DNA from: Amycolatopsis azurea DSM 43854 | GTDB taxonomy: Bacteria > Actinomycetota > Actinomycetes > Mycobacteriales > Pseudonocardiaceae | Direction: 5' to 3' | Length of the DNA stretch: 64,000 nt | NCBI RefSeq assembly: GCF_001995215.1 | Contig: NZ_MUXN01000008.1 | Span: 307,514-371,513, forward strand | Shown here: piece after piece, positions 34,126 to 41,727 of the stretch | How positions within the stretch are numbered: the first letter of the stretch is position 1 | Layout: every line of letters starts with the position of its first letter | Position numbers and translations under genes: made by a program | Notes under the pieces: generated by a model | Database searches by the model: none | What the model saw: the letters and a program-made list of their open reading frames with translations, nothing else | What the model was told of the DNA's origin: nothing

Positions 34126-35225
34126 CGGAGGTGCTGCCCCTGGCGGGCTTCGTCATCGGTGTCACGGCGGCGCGACGAGCGGACGAGCTCGGCGCGCTGT
34201 TCGTGCGTAAGGGTGCGACCGTGCGCTACGGCCCGGCGATCCGGATCGTGCCGCTCGCCGACGACACCGAGTTGCGGGCGGCCACGCGACGACTGCTCGA
34301 AGATCGGGTCGACGCCGTCGTCGCGACGACCGGGATCGGCTTCCGCGGCTGGGTCGAGGCGGCCGAAGGCTGGGGGCTGGGGGAGGAGCTGCTGAACAGG
34401 CTGGGGAACTCTTCGCTGCTCGCGCGCGGCCCGAAGGCCAAGGGTGCCATCCGCGCGGCCGGACTGTCGGAGAACTACTCGCCCGCGTCGGAGAGCAACG
34501 CCGAGGTGTTACGTCATCTTCTGGAGTCCGGTGTGGACGGTCAGCGGATCGCGGTGCAGCTGCACGGCGAGCCGCTTCCGTACTTTGTGGACAGTCTGCG
34601 CGCCGCGGGTGCGGAGGTGATCGAGGTGCCGGTGTACCGCTGGGTCGGCCCGGCCGATCCCGGACCGCTGGACCGGCTGCTGGACGCCGTCCTCGACGGT
34701 TCGGTGGACGCGCTGCCGATCACCAGCGCGCCCGCCGCCGCGTCCCTGCTCGCGCTGGCGAAGCGGACCGGGCGGCTGCCAGGAGTCTTGCGGGCGCTGG
34801 AAAAGCGGGTCGTGGTGGCGTGCGTCGGGCCGATCACGGCGGCTCCGCTGGCCGCGCTCGGGATCCCGACGGTCCAGCCCACGAGGTCGCGGATCGGGGC
34901 ACTGGCGCGGGCGGTGTCCGAGGCGCTCGAAGCCCGTTCGCCGCGGCTGACGGCGGGCGGGCGAAGTATCGAGCTGCGTGGTCAGGCGGCACTGGTCGAC
35001 GGGCAGTGGTGTGACATCGCACCCGCGCCGATGGCCATGCTGCGGGCGCTGGCGGAGTCTCCGGGGCGGGTGTTCTCGCGGCGGGAACTGATCTCCGCGT
35101 TGCCCGACGGCGGCGAGGAGCACGCCGTCGAGACCGCCATCGGGCGCCTGCGGAGTTCGCTGGGGTCGCCGAAACCCGTCCAGACGGTGGTGAAACGGGG
35201 CTACCGGCTGGCCGTCGACCCGTGA
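34122..35225 (+). CDS. nnaR: HemD-like/winged-helix fusion regulator (NnaR-type)
   Basis: 367 residues. The first 255 form a uroporphyrinogen-III synthase (HemD) fold (GFVIGVTAARRADELGALF, VATTGIGFRGW, VQLHGEPLPYFVDSLRAAGA, SAPAAASLLAL, ACVGPITAAPL); the last 95 are an OmpR/PhoB-type winged helix (LTAGGRSIELRG, FSRRELISALPDGGEEHAVE, RLRSSLGSPKPVQTVVKRGY). The same fusion is Rv0260c in M. tuberculosis and NnaR in M. smegmatis and Streptomyces, where it supports GlnR-dependent nitrate/nitrite gene expression. Its place as the last gene of the nitrate operon fits that role. Whether the HemD part makes the siroheme precursor or only senses a ligand is open. Confidence 0.88.
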   Translation: MTEVLPLAGFVIGVTAARRADELGALFVRKGATVRYGPAIRIVPLADDTELRAATRRLLEDRVDAVVATTGIGFRGWVEAAEGWGLGEELLNRLGNSSLLARGPKAKGAIRAAGLSENYSPASESNAEVLRHLLESGVDGQRIAVQLHGEPLPYFVDSLRAAGAEVIEVPVYRWVGPADPGPLDRLLDAVLDGSVDALPITSAPAAASLLALAKRTGRLPGVLRALEKRVVVACVGPITAAPLAALGIPTVQPTRSRIGALARAVSEALEARSPRLTAGGRSIELRGQAALVDGQWCDIAPAPMAMLRALAESPGRVFSRRELISALPDGGEEHAVETAIGRLRSSLGSPKPVQTVVKRGYRLAVDP

Positions 35226-35231
35226 TCCATG

Positions 35232-35293
35232 GCATTTCGTCCTCTGAATGCGGTCCTTGCGTGTGCAACTACCGCATTCAGAGGACCAAATGC
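35232..35293. repeat. Hairpin, CTCTGAATGCGGT family, second copy
   Basis: 29-base arms with a few mismatches around a 4-base loop (GTGT): GTCCTCTGAATGCGGT on the left, ACCGCATTCAGAGGAC on the right, framed by GCATTT/AAATGC. It shares its core with 15763-15816. It sits between the convergent nnaR and kelch genes. Confidence 0.85.
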
Positions 35294-35299
35294 GGGAGG

Positions 35300-36481
35300 T
35301 CAGGGGGTGAAGAGGTCGGTCTTGGTGATGAGGACGTGGTTGGCGTCCGGTCCGGCGTTGGCGAGCACGGCGGCGCCACCGGCGATGAGGACGCGGCCGT
35401 CGGCGAGCTTGACCGCGCCGAACTTCGCCCGGCCGATGCTGAGGCCGATCAGCGGCCCCCAGGCGCCGGTGGTGGGATCGAAGATCTCCGAGTTCTGGTA
35501 CCCGGCGTCGTAACCGCCGTATTCGAGACCACCGATCGCCAGGACCTTGCCGGAGTCCAAGCGCACCAGCCGGAACTCGTCGCGCGGGATCCGCATCGGT
35601 GCCGCGTCGGTCCACTTCCCGGTCGCCGGGTCGTACCGTTCGGACTCGCCGAAGCTGAACGGGTTGTAGTTCCAGTTCAGCGGCCCGCCCGAATGACCGC
35701 CGGTGAGCAGCACGGTGCCGTCGGGCAGCGTGACCGCCTGCGCGCCGATGCGCGGCTGTCCTGGTTCCCGGGGGACCGGCGTGCCGATCGGGGTGGTCTG
35801 GCTCCAGGTGTTCGCGGCCGGGTCGTAGATCTCGCAGAACGTCAGGCCGACGAGATCACCGCCGGTTTCGATGGTGCCCGAGGCGACCAGGACCTTCCCG
35901 TCCGTCAGCAGGACGGCGGGGAACGACGCCCTGGCGTGGATCATCGGCGCGACCACGGTCCACACACCCGTCGTGGGGTCGTAGATCTCCGCCGAACCGA
36001 TGATGAGCGATTCGACCGGTGGGCTGTCGGTCACGCCGCCCATCACCAGCACCCGGCCGTCCGGCAGCAGGACCGCGTTGTGGTTGCTGCGACCGGTGGT
36101 CATCGAGCCGGTCGGGCTCCAGGTCCCGGTGGCCGGATCGAAGAGTTCCGCCGAGGCGAGGGCGTTGAGCGAGGCCGTCGGATGGCCGTGGAAGCCGCCC
36201 GCCGCGAGCACCTTCCCGTTCGGCAGCACGGTCAGCGTGTGCAGGCGGCGGCTGGTCGCGAGCGATCCGGTGACCGTCCACCGGCCACTGGCCGGGTCGT
36301 AGAGGGCGGCTTCGGCGTAGGTCACCGCGCCGCGGTTGTTGCCGCCGCCCGCGGCGAGGACCCGGCCGTCCTGCAACAGGACGGGGCCTTCGCGGACGCC
36401 GTCCCATTGACGCGGCCACGGCAGGTCGCCGGTCGCCGCCCAGCCGCTCGTCGTTGTCTGAGTTTCGGTCTGTGCGCTCAT
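35300..36481 (-). CDS. Kelch-repeat beta-propeller protein
   Basis: About 393 residues made of seven near-regular repeats of about 50 residues, each with a signature such as LLQDGRVLAAGGG, LPNGKVLAAGGF, LPDGRVLVMGGV, LTDGKVLVASGT, LPDGTVLLTGGH, LDSGKVLAIGG and LADGRVLIAGGA, alternating with YDPATGKWT. This predicts a seven-bladed propeller like the galactose oxidase central domain. No signal peptide or membrane helix is seen, so it is probably cytoplasmic, which is less usual for this family. The start is either ATG 36481, used here, or ATG 36508/TTG 36517. The ligand is unknown. Confidence 0.8.
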   Translation of the reverse strand: MSAQTETQTTTSGWAATGDLPWPRQWDGVREGPVLLQDGRVLAAGGGNNRGAVTYAEAALYDPASGRWTVTGSLATSRRLHTLTVLPNGKVLAAGGFHGHPTASLNALASAELFDPATGTWSPTGSMTTGRSNHNAVLLPDGRVLVMGGVTDSPPVESLIIGSAEIYDPTTGVWTVVAPMIHARASFPAVLLTDGKVLVASGTIETGGDLVGLTFCEIYDPAANTWSQTTPIGTPVPREPGQPRIGAQAVTLPDGTVLLTGGHSGGPLNWNYNPFSFGESERYDPATGKWTDAAPMRIPRDEFRLVRLDSGKVLAIGGLEYGGYDAGYQNSEIFDPTTGAWGPLIGLSIGRAKFGAVKLADGRVLIAGGAAVLANAGPDANHVLITKTDLFTP

Positions 36482-36574
36482 GAATCCGACGGTCGCCGGT
36501 GTGATCATCCGCGGCAAGCGGTTGCGCGATGGCCTACCCCTTGGTCACCACGAACGGGACCGATCGGACCGCCG

Positions 36575-37693
36575 TCAGGACCAGGCGACGCGGAGATCGG
36601 GGAACTCCCGCGCCGCGGCGACCCGGGCGGCCTCCTCCTCGGCCGCCTTCCGCACGGCCGGGCGGAGCGCGTCGAACGGGGTGACGGTGAAGTCGAGCCG
36701 CTTCTTCCCGCTCGCCTTGGCCCGCCACACGCCCGCGATCTCGCCGTCGGCCAGCAGCGCGCCGGGACTGCCGAGGATCTTCCAGACCTCCTGCTGCCGG
36801 GCCTTGTCCGGCACCACCACCGCACGGTCCCGCGCCTGGACGAACGGGTCCAGCGGCGGCAGCAGGCGTACCGCGTCCGGCTCCGGCGGGTTCTCCAGCA
36901 GCGCCACCCGGTCCTGCGGGAGGAACGCCTTCTTGCCGTCGACCCGGACCTCGGCCAGACCGTCCGGCCACATCGCGTCGACCCCGGCGCGGGTCGTCCC
37001 GGCGTACGCGGCGGCGTCGCCGGGGGTGGCCGGTCCGTTGATCCGCAGATAGCCCTCGATCACGCGCGCCGCGGCCTTGGCGTCCGGGCTCGTCTTGAGC
37101 GCGCGCCGGTTTTCCAGTGGCGCCAGCGTCGCCGGGGTCGCGCCCGCCTCCAGCCGGACCCCGGCGTGGATCGACGCGACCCGCATCAGCTGCTCGTAGA
37201 TGTGCACGACACCGCAGCCGCGGCAGGCGTACGAGAGGCCGTCGGGGATCAGCTTGGTGACCGCACCGCTGACCGTGCCCTTGGTCTGCACCCCGGTGAC
37301 TACCTTGCGGATCGCCTTCGCCGCGGTGAACAGCGCGTCGGTCGCGGACATCCCCGCGGCCTCGACCTGCTTGCGCTGCCAGAGGATCCGGGCCATCGCG
37401 TCCTTCTCGTCGAGCGGCACGAGGGCGGCCCGGATCGCGTCCAGTTCCGCGCGGCGGTGGAAATGCGGGGCGCCGCGATGCGTCCAGGCGAGTACGAAGC
37501 GTTCGTCGTCCCAGACCTCGGGCGTGACGTCGCCGTCGATCCGGGCGGCGAGGCCCAGCAGAGCGGTGTCCCGCACGGAATCCTGCAGCCCGAGGTCGAA
37601 CACGGCCGCCGCGACCGGATCCGTCTCCTCCCGGTGCAGTCCGTGAGCGGCGATCCGGTACGCGAGCACCTGCTCGCGATCGACCTCGAGCAC
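36575..37693 (-). CDS. Winged-helix DNA-binding protein (HTH_42/AlkZ-like)
   Basis: 372 residues of the HTH_42 (DUF1006) family, whose best-known members are AlkZ/YcaQ DNA glycosylases that open interstrand cross-links. Visible hallmarks: an early LAYRIAAHGL, a central winged-helix region, and a C-terminal LLPPLDPFVQARDR and GVWRAKASGKKRLDF typical of the group. The GTG start has GGAGG 5 bases upstream. The catalytic QxQ motif of true AlkZ is not evident to me, so glycosylase activity is uncertain. The DUF3224 gene lies 10 bases upstream on the same strand, so the two probably share a transcript. Confidence 0.75.
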   Translation of the reverse strand: MLEVDREQVLAYRIAAHGLHREETDPVAAAVFDLGLQDSVRDTALLGLAARIDGDVTPEVWDDERFVLAWTHRGAPHFHRRAELDAIRAALVPLDEKDAMARILWQRKQVEAAGMSATDALFTAAKAIRKVVTGVQTKGTVSGAVTKLIPDGLSYACRGCGVVHIYEQLMRVASIHAGVRLEAGATPATLAPLENRRALKTSPDAKAAARVIEGYLRINGPATPGDAAAYAGTTRAGVDAMWPDGLAEVRVDGKKAFLPQDRVALLENPPEPDAVRLLPPLDPFVQARDRAVVVPDKARQQEVWKILGSPGALLADGEIAGVWRAKASGKKRLDFTVTPFDALRPAVRKAAEEEAARVAAAREFPDLRVAWS

Positions 37694-37702
37694 AGGTCCT
37701 CC

Positions 37703-38098
37703 TTAAAGCGAGTAGTCGAGTGTGTAGGACATCGTCGGGTCACCGAGGGCACCCGAGGTGGTGCCGGTTCCGGTGATCCCGGCGAGTTCACCCGTTCCGG
37801 AGCCCGCGACGACCTCGAACGTCGAGGCGAAGCCCTTCTCGTCGAAACCACAGTCGTGCTTGATCACGAAGCTTCCCTTGCGTCCGTCCACACTGCCCTC
37901 GAAACGTTCGAAGCCCGGGGCCGTCGTGCCGGCGCCGTCGTAACCCTCGCCCGCGTAGTACAGCAGGTAGTCGAGGACCGACTCGCCTTCGATCACCCCG
38001 CTGTAGCCGAACGTGGCGTGCGCGTGGGCCACTCGCGGCCCGCCGTCGGTACCGCTGACGATGACTTCTTCCCAGTTCTTCACGGCGAACTCGTTCAT
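37703..38098 (-). CDS. DUF3224 domain protein
   Basis: 131 residues covering the whole DUF3224 domain, a small beta-barrel related to the allene-oxide-cyclase-like fold (AHATFGYSGVIEGESVLDYLLYY, GSFVIKHDCGF, GSGTGELAGITG). Found in many actinomycetes; function unknown, possibly small-ligand binding. It diverges from the WYL regulator across a 60-base gap containing three TGTCAG repeats, so that regulator may control it, and it is followed 10 bases later by the winged-helix gene. Confidence 0.8.
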   Translation of the reverse strand: MNEFAVKNWEEVIVSGTDGGPRVAHAHATFGYSGVIEGESVLDYLLYYAGEGYDGAGTTAPGFERFEGSVDGRKGSFVIKHDCGFDEKGFASTFEVVAGSGTGELAGITGTGTTSGALGDPTMSYTLDYSL

Positions 38099-38108
38099 GG
38101 GTTCACCC

Positions 38109-38152
38109 TGTCAGCCATACCTGTCAGGTTGTGTCAGGTTTTCGGGGATACT
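38109..38152. promoter_or_regulatory. Repeated TGTCAG(GTT) operator and leaderless promoter of the WYL gene
   Basis: TGTCAG at 38109-38114, then TGTCAGGTT at 38122-38130 and at 38132-38140 (10-base period), followed by the -10 GATACT at 38147-38152, six bases before the WYL ATG. The repeats lie between two divergent starts, where an autoregulator would bind both promoters. Confidence 0.5.
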
Positions 38153-38158
38153 GGATTC

Positions 38159-39127
38159 ATGCGCGCGAGCAGGCTCCTGTCGGTCCTCCTCCTGCTGCAG
38201 AACCGCGGCCGCATGACGGCCGAGGAGCTGGCGGCGGAGCTGGAGGTGTCGGTCCGGACGGTCTACCGCGACGTCGAGGCGCTGTCCGCGGCCGGTGTCC
38301 CGGTGTATGCCGATCGCGGGCGCACGGGCGGATATCAGCTGGTCGACGGCTATCGCACCCGGCTGACCGGGCTGACCGAAGAAGAGGCGCAGTCGCTTTC
38401 GCTGGCCGGTCTGCCGGGCGCGGCCTCCGAACTCGGGCTCGGCACGGTCCTCGCCGCCGCCCAGCTCAAACTGCACGCGGCCATGCCCGCGGAACTGCGC
38501 GCGGGGGCGAGCAAGATCTCCGAGCGGTTCTACCTGGACGTCCCCGGCTGGCATCGCGGGATCGAGAGCCTGCCGCGACTGTCCGAACTGGCCGACGCGG
38601 TCTGGCACGGGCGGCGGATCAAGGTCCGCTACGAACGCTGGGGACAGCGGAAGGTCGAGCGTGTCCTCGCCCCGCTGGGCCTGATCCTCAAGGCGGGGAA
38701 CTGGTATCTCGCGGCGCGGTGCGACGGAACCGACCGGACTTACCGCGTCTCCCGGATCGAAGAGCTCGAAGAACTCGGCGAGACCTTCGAACGGCCGTCC
38801 GACTTCGACCTCGCGCGGTACTGGCGGGAGTGGTCGGAGCAGTTCGAGAAGCGGATGTACTCGCGGACGGCGGTGGTCCGGCTGAACGAGTTCGCCCGCA
38901 TACTGCTGCCGTTCTACCTCGGGGCCGTCGGCGCGCGGGCGTTGCGGGAAGCGGACACCGAGCCGGATGAAAGCGGCTGGCTGACGATGGAACTGCCGGT
39001 GGAACCGGGAGAATCGGCCGTCGGCGAACTGCTGCGCTTCGGCGGGAACCTCGAAGTGCTCGAACCGGCGGATCTGCGCGAGCGGCTCGCGGAGGAGATC
39101 AGGAGGATGGGCGCGCGATATGGCTGA
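38159..39127 (+). CDS. WYL-domain HTH transcriptional regulator (YafY-like)
   Basis: 322 residues. The N-terminal DeoR-like winged helix is RLLSVLLLLQNRGRMTAEEL..VRTVYRDVEALSAAGVPV; the WYL domain follows at about 145-215, with the motif as NWYLAARC; the C-terminal WCX-like region completes it. WYL proteins sense small molecules or nucleic acids and act as repressors or activators. The ATG is close to a GATACT -10, implying a leaderless message. Its end overlaps the start of the HemD-like gene by eight bases, so the two are translationally coupled. The very long open frame running into it from upstream is antisense to other genes and was discarded. Confidence 0.88.
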   Translation: MRASRLLSVLLLLQNRGRMTAEELAAELEVSVRTVYRDVEALSAAGVPVYADRGRTGGYQLVDGYRTRLTGLTEEEAQSLSLAGLPGAASELGLGTVLAAAQLKLHAAMPAELRAGASKISERFYLDVPGWHRGIESLPRLSELADAVWHGRRIKVRYERWGQRKVERVLAPLGLILKAGNWYLAARCDGTDRTYRVSRIEELEELGETFERPSDFDLARYWREWSEQFEKRMYSRTAVVRLNEFARILLPFYLGAVGARALREADTEPDESGWLTMELPVEPGESAVGELLRFGGNLEVLEPADLRERLAEEIRRMGARYG

Positions 39128-39929
39128 GCTGGCCGGAATCACGATCGGGATCACCGCGGAGCGGCGGGCCGACGACTTCATCGGCGCGCTGGAACGGCAC
39201 GGCGCGACCGTGCTGCACGCGCCCACCATCCGCATCGTCCCGCTGCCTGACGACACCGAACTGAGGGCGGCGACCGACGCCGTGCTGGCCGGACCGGTCG
39301 GGTTCACCGCCGTCACCACCGGCGCCGGGTTCCGCGGCTGGCTTTCCGCGGCCGAAGGCTGGGGGCTGCGCGAACCGCTGCTGGAACGGCTTTCGGCGTC
39401 ACGGATCTTCGTGCGTGGCCCGAAAGCGGCAGGCGCGGTGCGCGGCGAGGGGCTGCGCGAGGAATTCTCCGCGCCCGAAGAGAGCAACGCGGAACTGTTC
39501 GAGGGCTTGCGCGACGCCGGGGTCCGCGGGGAACGGGTCGCCGTCCAGCTGCACGGCACCCTGCTGCCCGGACTCACCGGGCTGCTGCGGGACGCGGGCG
39601 CGGACGTCGTCCAGGCACAGCCGTACCGCTGGCTTTCGCCCGCCGACGTCGAACCGGTGCACGAACTCGTCGAAAGCGTGATCTCCGGGCGGGTGCGCGC
39701 GTTGGCCTTCACCTCCGCGCCGGCGGCGGCGAACTTCCTGACACTGGCGGGGTCGCGTCGCGAGGAGCTGCTCGCCGCAATGCGAGGTCCGGTGCTGTGC
39801 GCGTGCGTCGGACCGGTGACCGCGGCACCGCTGGAAGCCGCCGGCGTGCCGACCGTTCAGCCCGAACGTCAGCGGCTCGGCGCCTTGGTGAAACTTCTCG
39901 TCGCGGAACTGCGCATTCGGCCGTCTTGA
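39120..39929 (+). CDS. HemD-like (uroporphyrinogen-III synthase family) protein without DNA-binding domain
   Basis: 269 residues, clearly paralogous to the first two-thirds of the NnaR-type protein 4 kb upstream: both share RIVPL.DDTELRAAT, GFRGW, AAEGWGL, RGPKA, ESNAE, VQLHG, PYRW/VYRW and SAPAAA. It ends where that protein's winged helix would begin. It may be the true uroporphyrinogen-III synthase for siroheme needed by NirB, or a ligand sensor working with the coupled WYL regulator. Its start lies inside the WYL gene end. The family assignment is firm; the role is open. Confidence 0.82.
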   Translation: MAELAGITIGITAERRADDFIGALERHGATVLHAPTIRIVPLPDDTELRAATDAVLAGPVGFTAVTTGAGFRGWLSAAEGWGLREPLLERLSASRIFVRGPKAAGAVRGEGLREEFSAPEESNAELFEGLRDAGVRGERVAVQLHGTLLPGLTGLLRDAGADVVQAQPYRWLSPADVEPVHELVESVISGRVRALAFTSAPAAANFLTLAGSRREELLAAMRGPVLCACVGPVTAAPLEAAGVPTVQPERQRLGALVKLLVAELRIRPS

Positions 39930-39984
39930 CGCGGTCTCCCCGCTTTGCCAATCTCGACGCATCGGACGCACGGGAGGGCGGCGG

Positions 39985-41274
39985 ATGTCCGAGTCTCAAT
40001 CGGTCACTTTCGTGCGCGCGATGTTGAGAAAGGGATCTTCGGTGCTGGGCGCCAGCCCCGCCGACGAAGCCCCCGATCCCGACTCCGTTCCGGACTGGCG
40101 TTACCGCGCGGACTCCGCGGATTCGATGCTCATGCGCGCGATCCGCTACTCCGCGCTGGGCCCGATCTTCTACCGCGTCGCCGCGTTTCCCAAGGTGTAC
40201 ATCGGTTTCGCGGTCTCGAACGGGTCGGCGGGGATCGTCCCGGTGCTCGGCACGACGATCTTCGCGGTGCTGCTCAACGTCTTCGCGGTCTGGTGGGTGG
40301 TGCGCGGCCGCGGGGTCCGGGCGAAGACGTCCGGGCGGCTGATGTACGCGGATCTCGCGGTGGGCGTGGTGCTCACGACGATCGTGGCCGTGGCCGCGCC
40401 GACCGAGATCCAGCCGTTCGCCATCGACGTCGCGTGGACGTGGATCGTCGGGACGGTGGCGTTGTGGACGCTGTCGTTCGGCCTGCCCGCCGCGCTCGTG
40501 CTGCTGATCGCCGCGTTCCCGTTCCGGGCGTACCTGACCTGGATCGGCGGGCTCCCGCTCGACCATCCGCTCGCGGTGAGCCGGTCGGTGGGGTGCATGA
40601 TCGCGCTCGTCGTGGCGATGGTGACCACGGCCGGGATCCTGATCCTGCTCGGCGTCGGGACCCGGTTCGCGCTGGGGATCGGGATGCGCCGAGGGCAGCG
40701 CGCCGAACGCCTGCGGACCCAGCGGGTCATGCACGATTCCGTGCTCCAGGCCCTGGAAGCGATGGGGCTGGAGGCACCGGACGACGATTCCGCCGCCGCC
40801 GAACGGCTCACCGAGCTGCGCGCGACGGCGCGGGCGCAGGCAGCCGAACTCCGGCGCGAACTGGTCGGCCCGGACGCGCCGTCGGCGCGCGGCCTCGCGG
40901 CGGACCTCGCCGAGGTCGCCACCGAAATGGCGCGCGACGGCCTCCGCACCCAACTCGTCGCGGCCGAGACCGAAGAGGACTACCGCCTCTCGCACGCGCG
41001 CCGGACCGCCATCCGCGACGCCGTCCGCGAAGCCCTCCGAAACACCGTGAAGCACGCTGGGACGAAACAGGTCGTGCTTCGCGTCGAAGAGAGCGACGGC
41101 GGCGTCGCGGTCATCGCGCGGGATCAGGGGACGGGCTTCAGCATGCTGGAGCGGCCGCCGGGGTTCGGGATCAGCCAGTCGATCATGGCGCGGCTGGCGG
41201 AGGTCGGCGGGCGGGGGACGATCGATTCGCATCCGGGGCGGGGGACGCGGGTGACCCTCTGGGTGCCGCACTGA
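39985..41274 (+). CDS. Sensor histidine kinase-like protein (NarL-family type), orphan
   Basis: 429 residues. A soluble N-terminus of about 70 residues is followed by five or six membrane helices (about 70-235), then a cytoplasmic HisKA_3-like dimerisation region with the phospho-acceptor motif RVMHDSVLQAL and an HATPase domain (N-box REALRNTVKHAG, G-boxes RDQGTGFSM and PGFGISQSI, GRGTRVTLWVPH end). This is the architecture of kinases that pair with LuxR/NarL-type response regulators, but no response regulator is adjacent. The ATG follows GGAGGGCGGCGG. The signal is unknown. Confidence 0.82.
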   Translation: MSESQSVTFVRAMLRKGSSVLGASPADEAPDPDSVPDWRYRADSADSMLMRAIRYSALGPIFYRVAAFPKVYIGFAVSNGSAGIVPVLGTTIFAVLLNVFAVWWVVRGRGVRAKTSGRLMYADLAVGVVLTTIVAVAAPTEIQPFAIDVAWTWIVGTVALWTLSFGLPAALVLLIAAFPFRAYLTWIGGLPLDHPLAVSRSVGCMIALVVAMVTTAGILILLGVGTRFALGIGMRRGQRAERLRTQRVMHDSVLQALEAMGLEAPDDDSAAAERLTELRATARAQAAELRRELVGPDAPSARGLAADLAEVATEMARDGLRTQLVAAETEEDYRLSHARRTAIRDAVREALRNTVKHAGTKQVVLRVEESDGGVAVIARDQGTGFSMLERPPGFGISQSIMARLAEVGGRGTIDSHPGRGTRVTLWVPH

Positions 41275-41300
41275 GGTTTCTTCTGGCTTCTGGTCTTGCG

Positions 41301-41649
41301 GTACATGAAGGCCCCCTTGCTTGCGCCTGGCTCCGTGAAGGACCCCTTCATGTACTTGGGCTGCCGTGGGCCGTGGGCCGTGGGCTGCCGCTGCGATGGG
41401 CGAGTTTCCTCGGCTGAGCCGCGTGAAGGGGGCCTTCACGCGCACCCGCTGTGGTGTGTGGGGTTGCTGTGGTTTTTGAGGTTCCTGGGGTATGCGGCTG
41501 TCCGTGAAGGACTCCTTGAGGGACCCAGAGTCCCTCAAGGAGTCCTTCACGGACTTACGCCTCTCTCAACATTAAGAGAAACGATAGCAAGGGACCCTTG
41601 CTATCGTTCGTTAGTGCACTAACGAACGACAGCAAAGGTCCCTTGCTCT
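41301..41649. repeat. Composite intergenic element, copy 3 (complete, reversed)
   Basis: The same modules as 20126-20510 in reverse: E 41301-41355 (GTACATGAAGG..CCTTCATGTAC), the D block with CGAGTTTCCTCGGCTGAGCC and GCGTGAAGG..CCTTCACGC at about 41420-41442, a spacer, C 41500-41554 (25-base arms, 5-base loop), B CTCTCAACATTAAGAG, and A with AGCAAGGGACCCTTGCT, CGTTAGTGCACTAACG and AGCAAAGGTCCCTTGCT. Modules A-C are nearly identical to copy 2; the spacer differs, and a CCGTGGG-type stretch is expanded by tandem repetition. It fills the 453-base gap between convergent genes. Confidence 0.88.
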
Positions 41650-41727
41650 CTTTCCGCAGGTCAGCGGCGAGGCGCCGGACGAGGCGGTCGCCTTCGCAGG
41701 AGTGAGAGACTCGTAGGCGCGAAGGCC

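Noticed and set aside
35222..39127. A 1301-codon open frame on the plus strand
   Set aside because: Only the last 322 codons (WYL regulator) look coding; the rest is antisense to the kelch, winged-helix and DUF3224 genes, a normal by-product of high GC.
41301..41649. Possible insertion sequence or MITE with terminal inverted repeats
   Set aside because: No transposase, no common terminal repeat at both ends of the element and no target duplication visible; it is a chain of separate hairpins.
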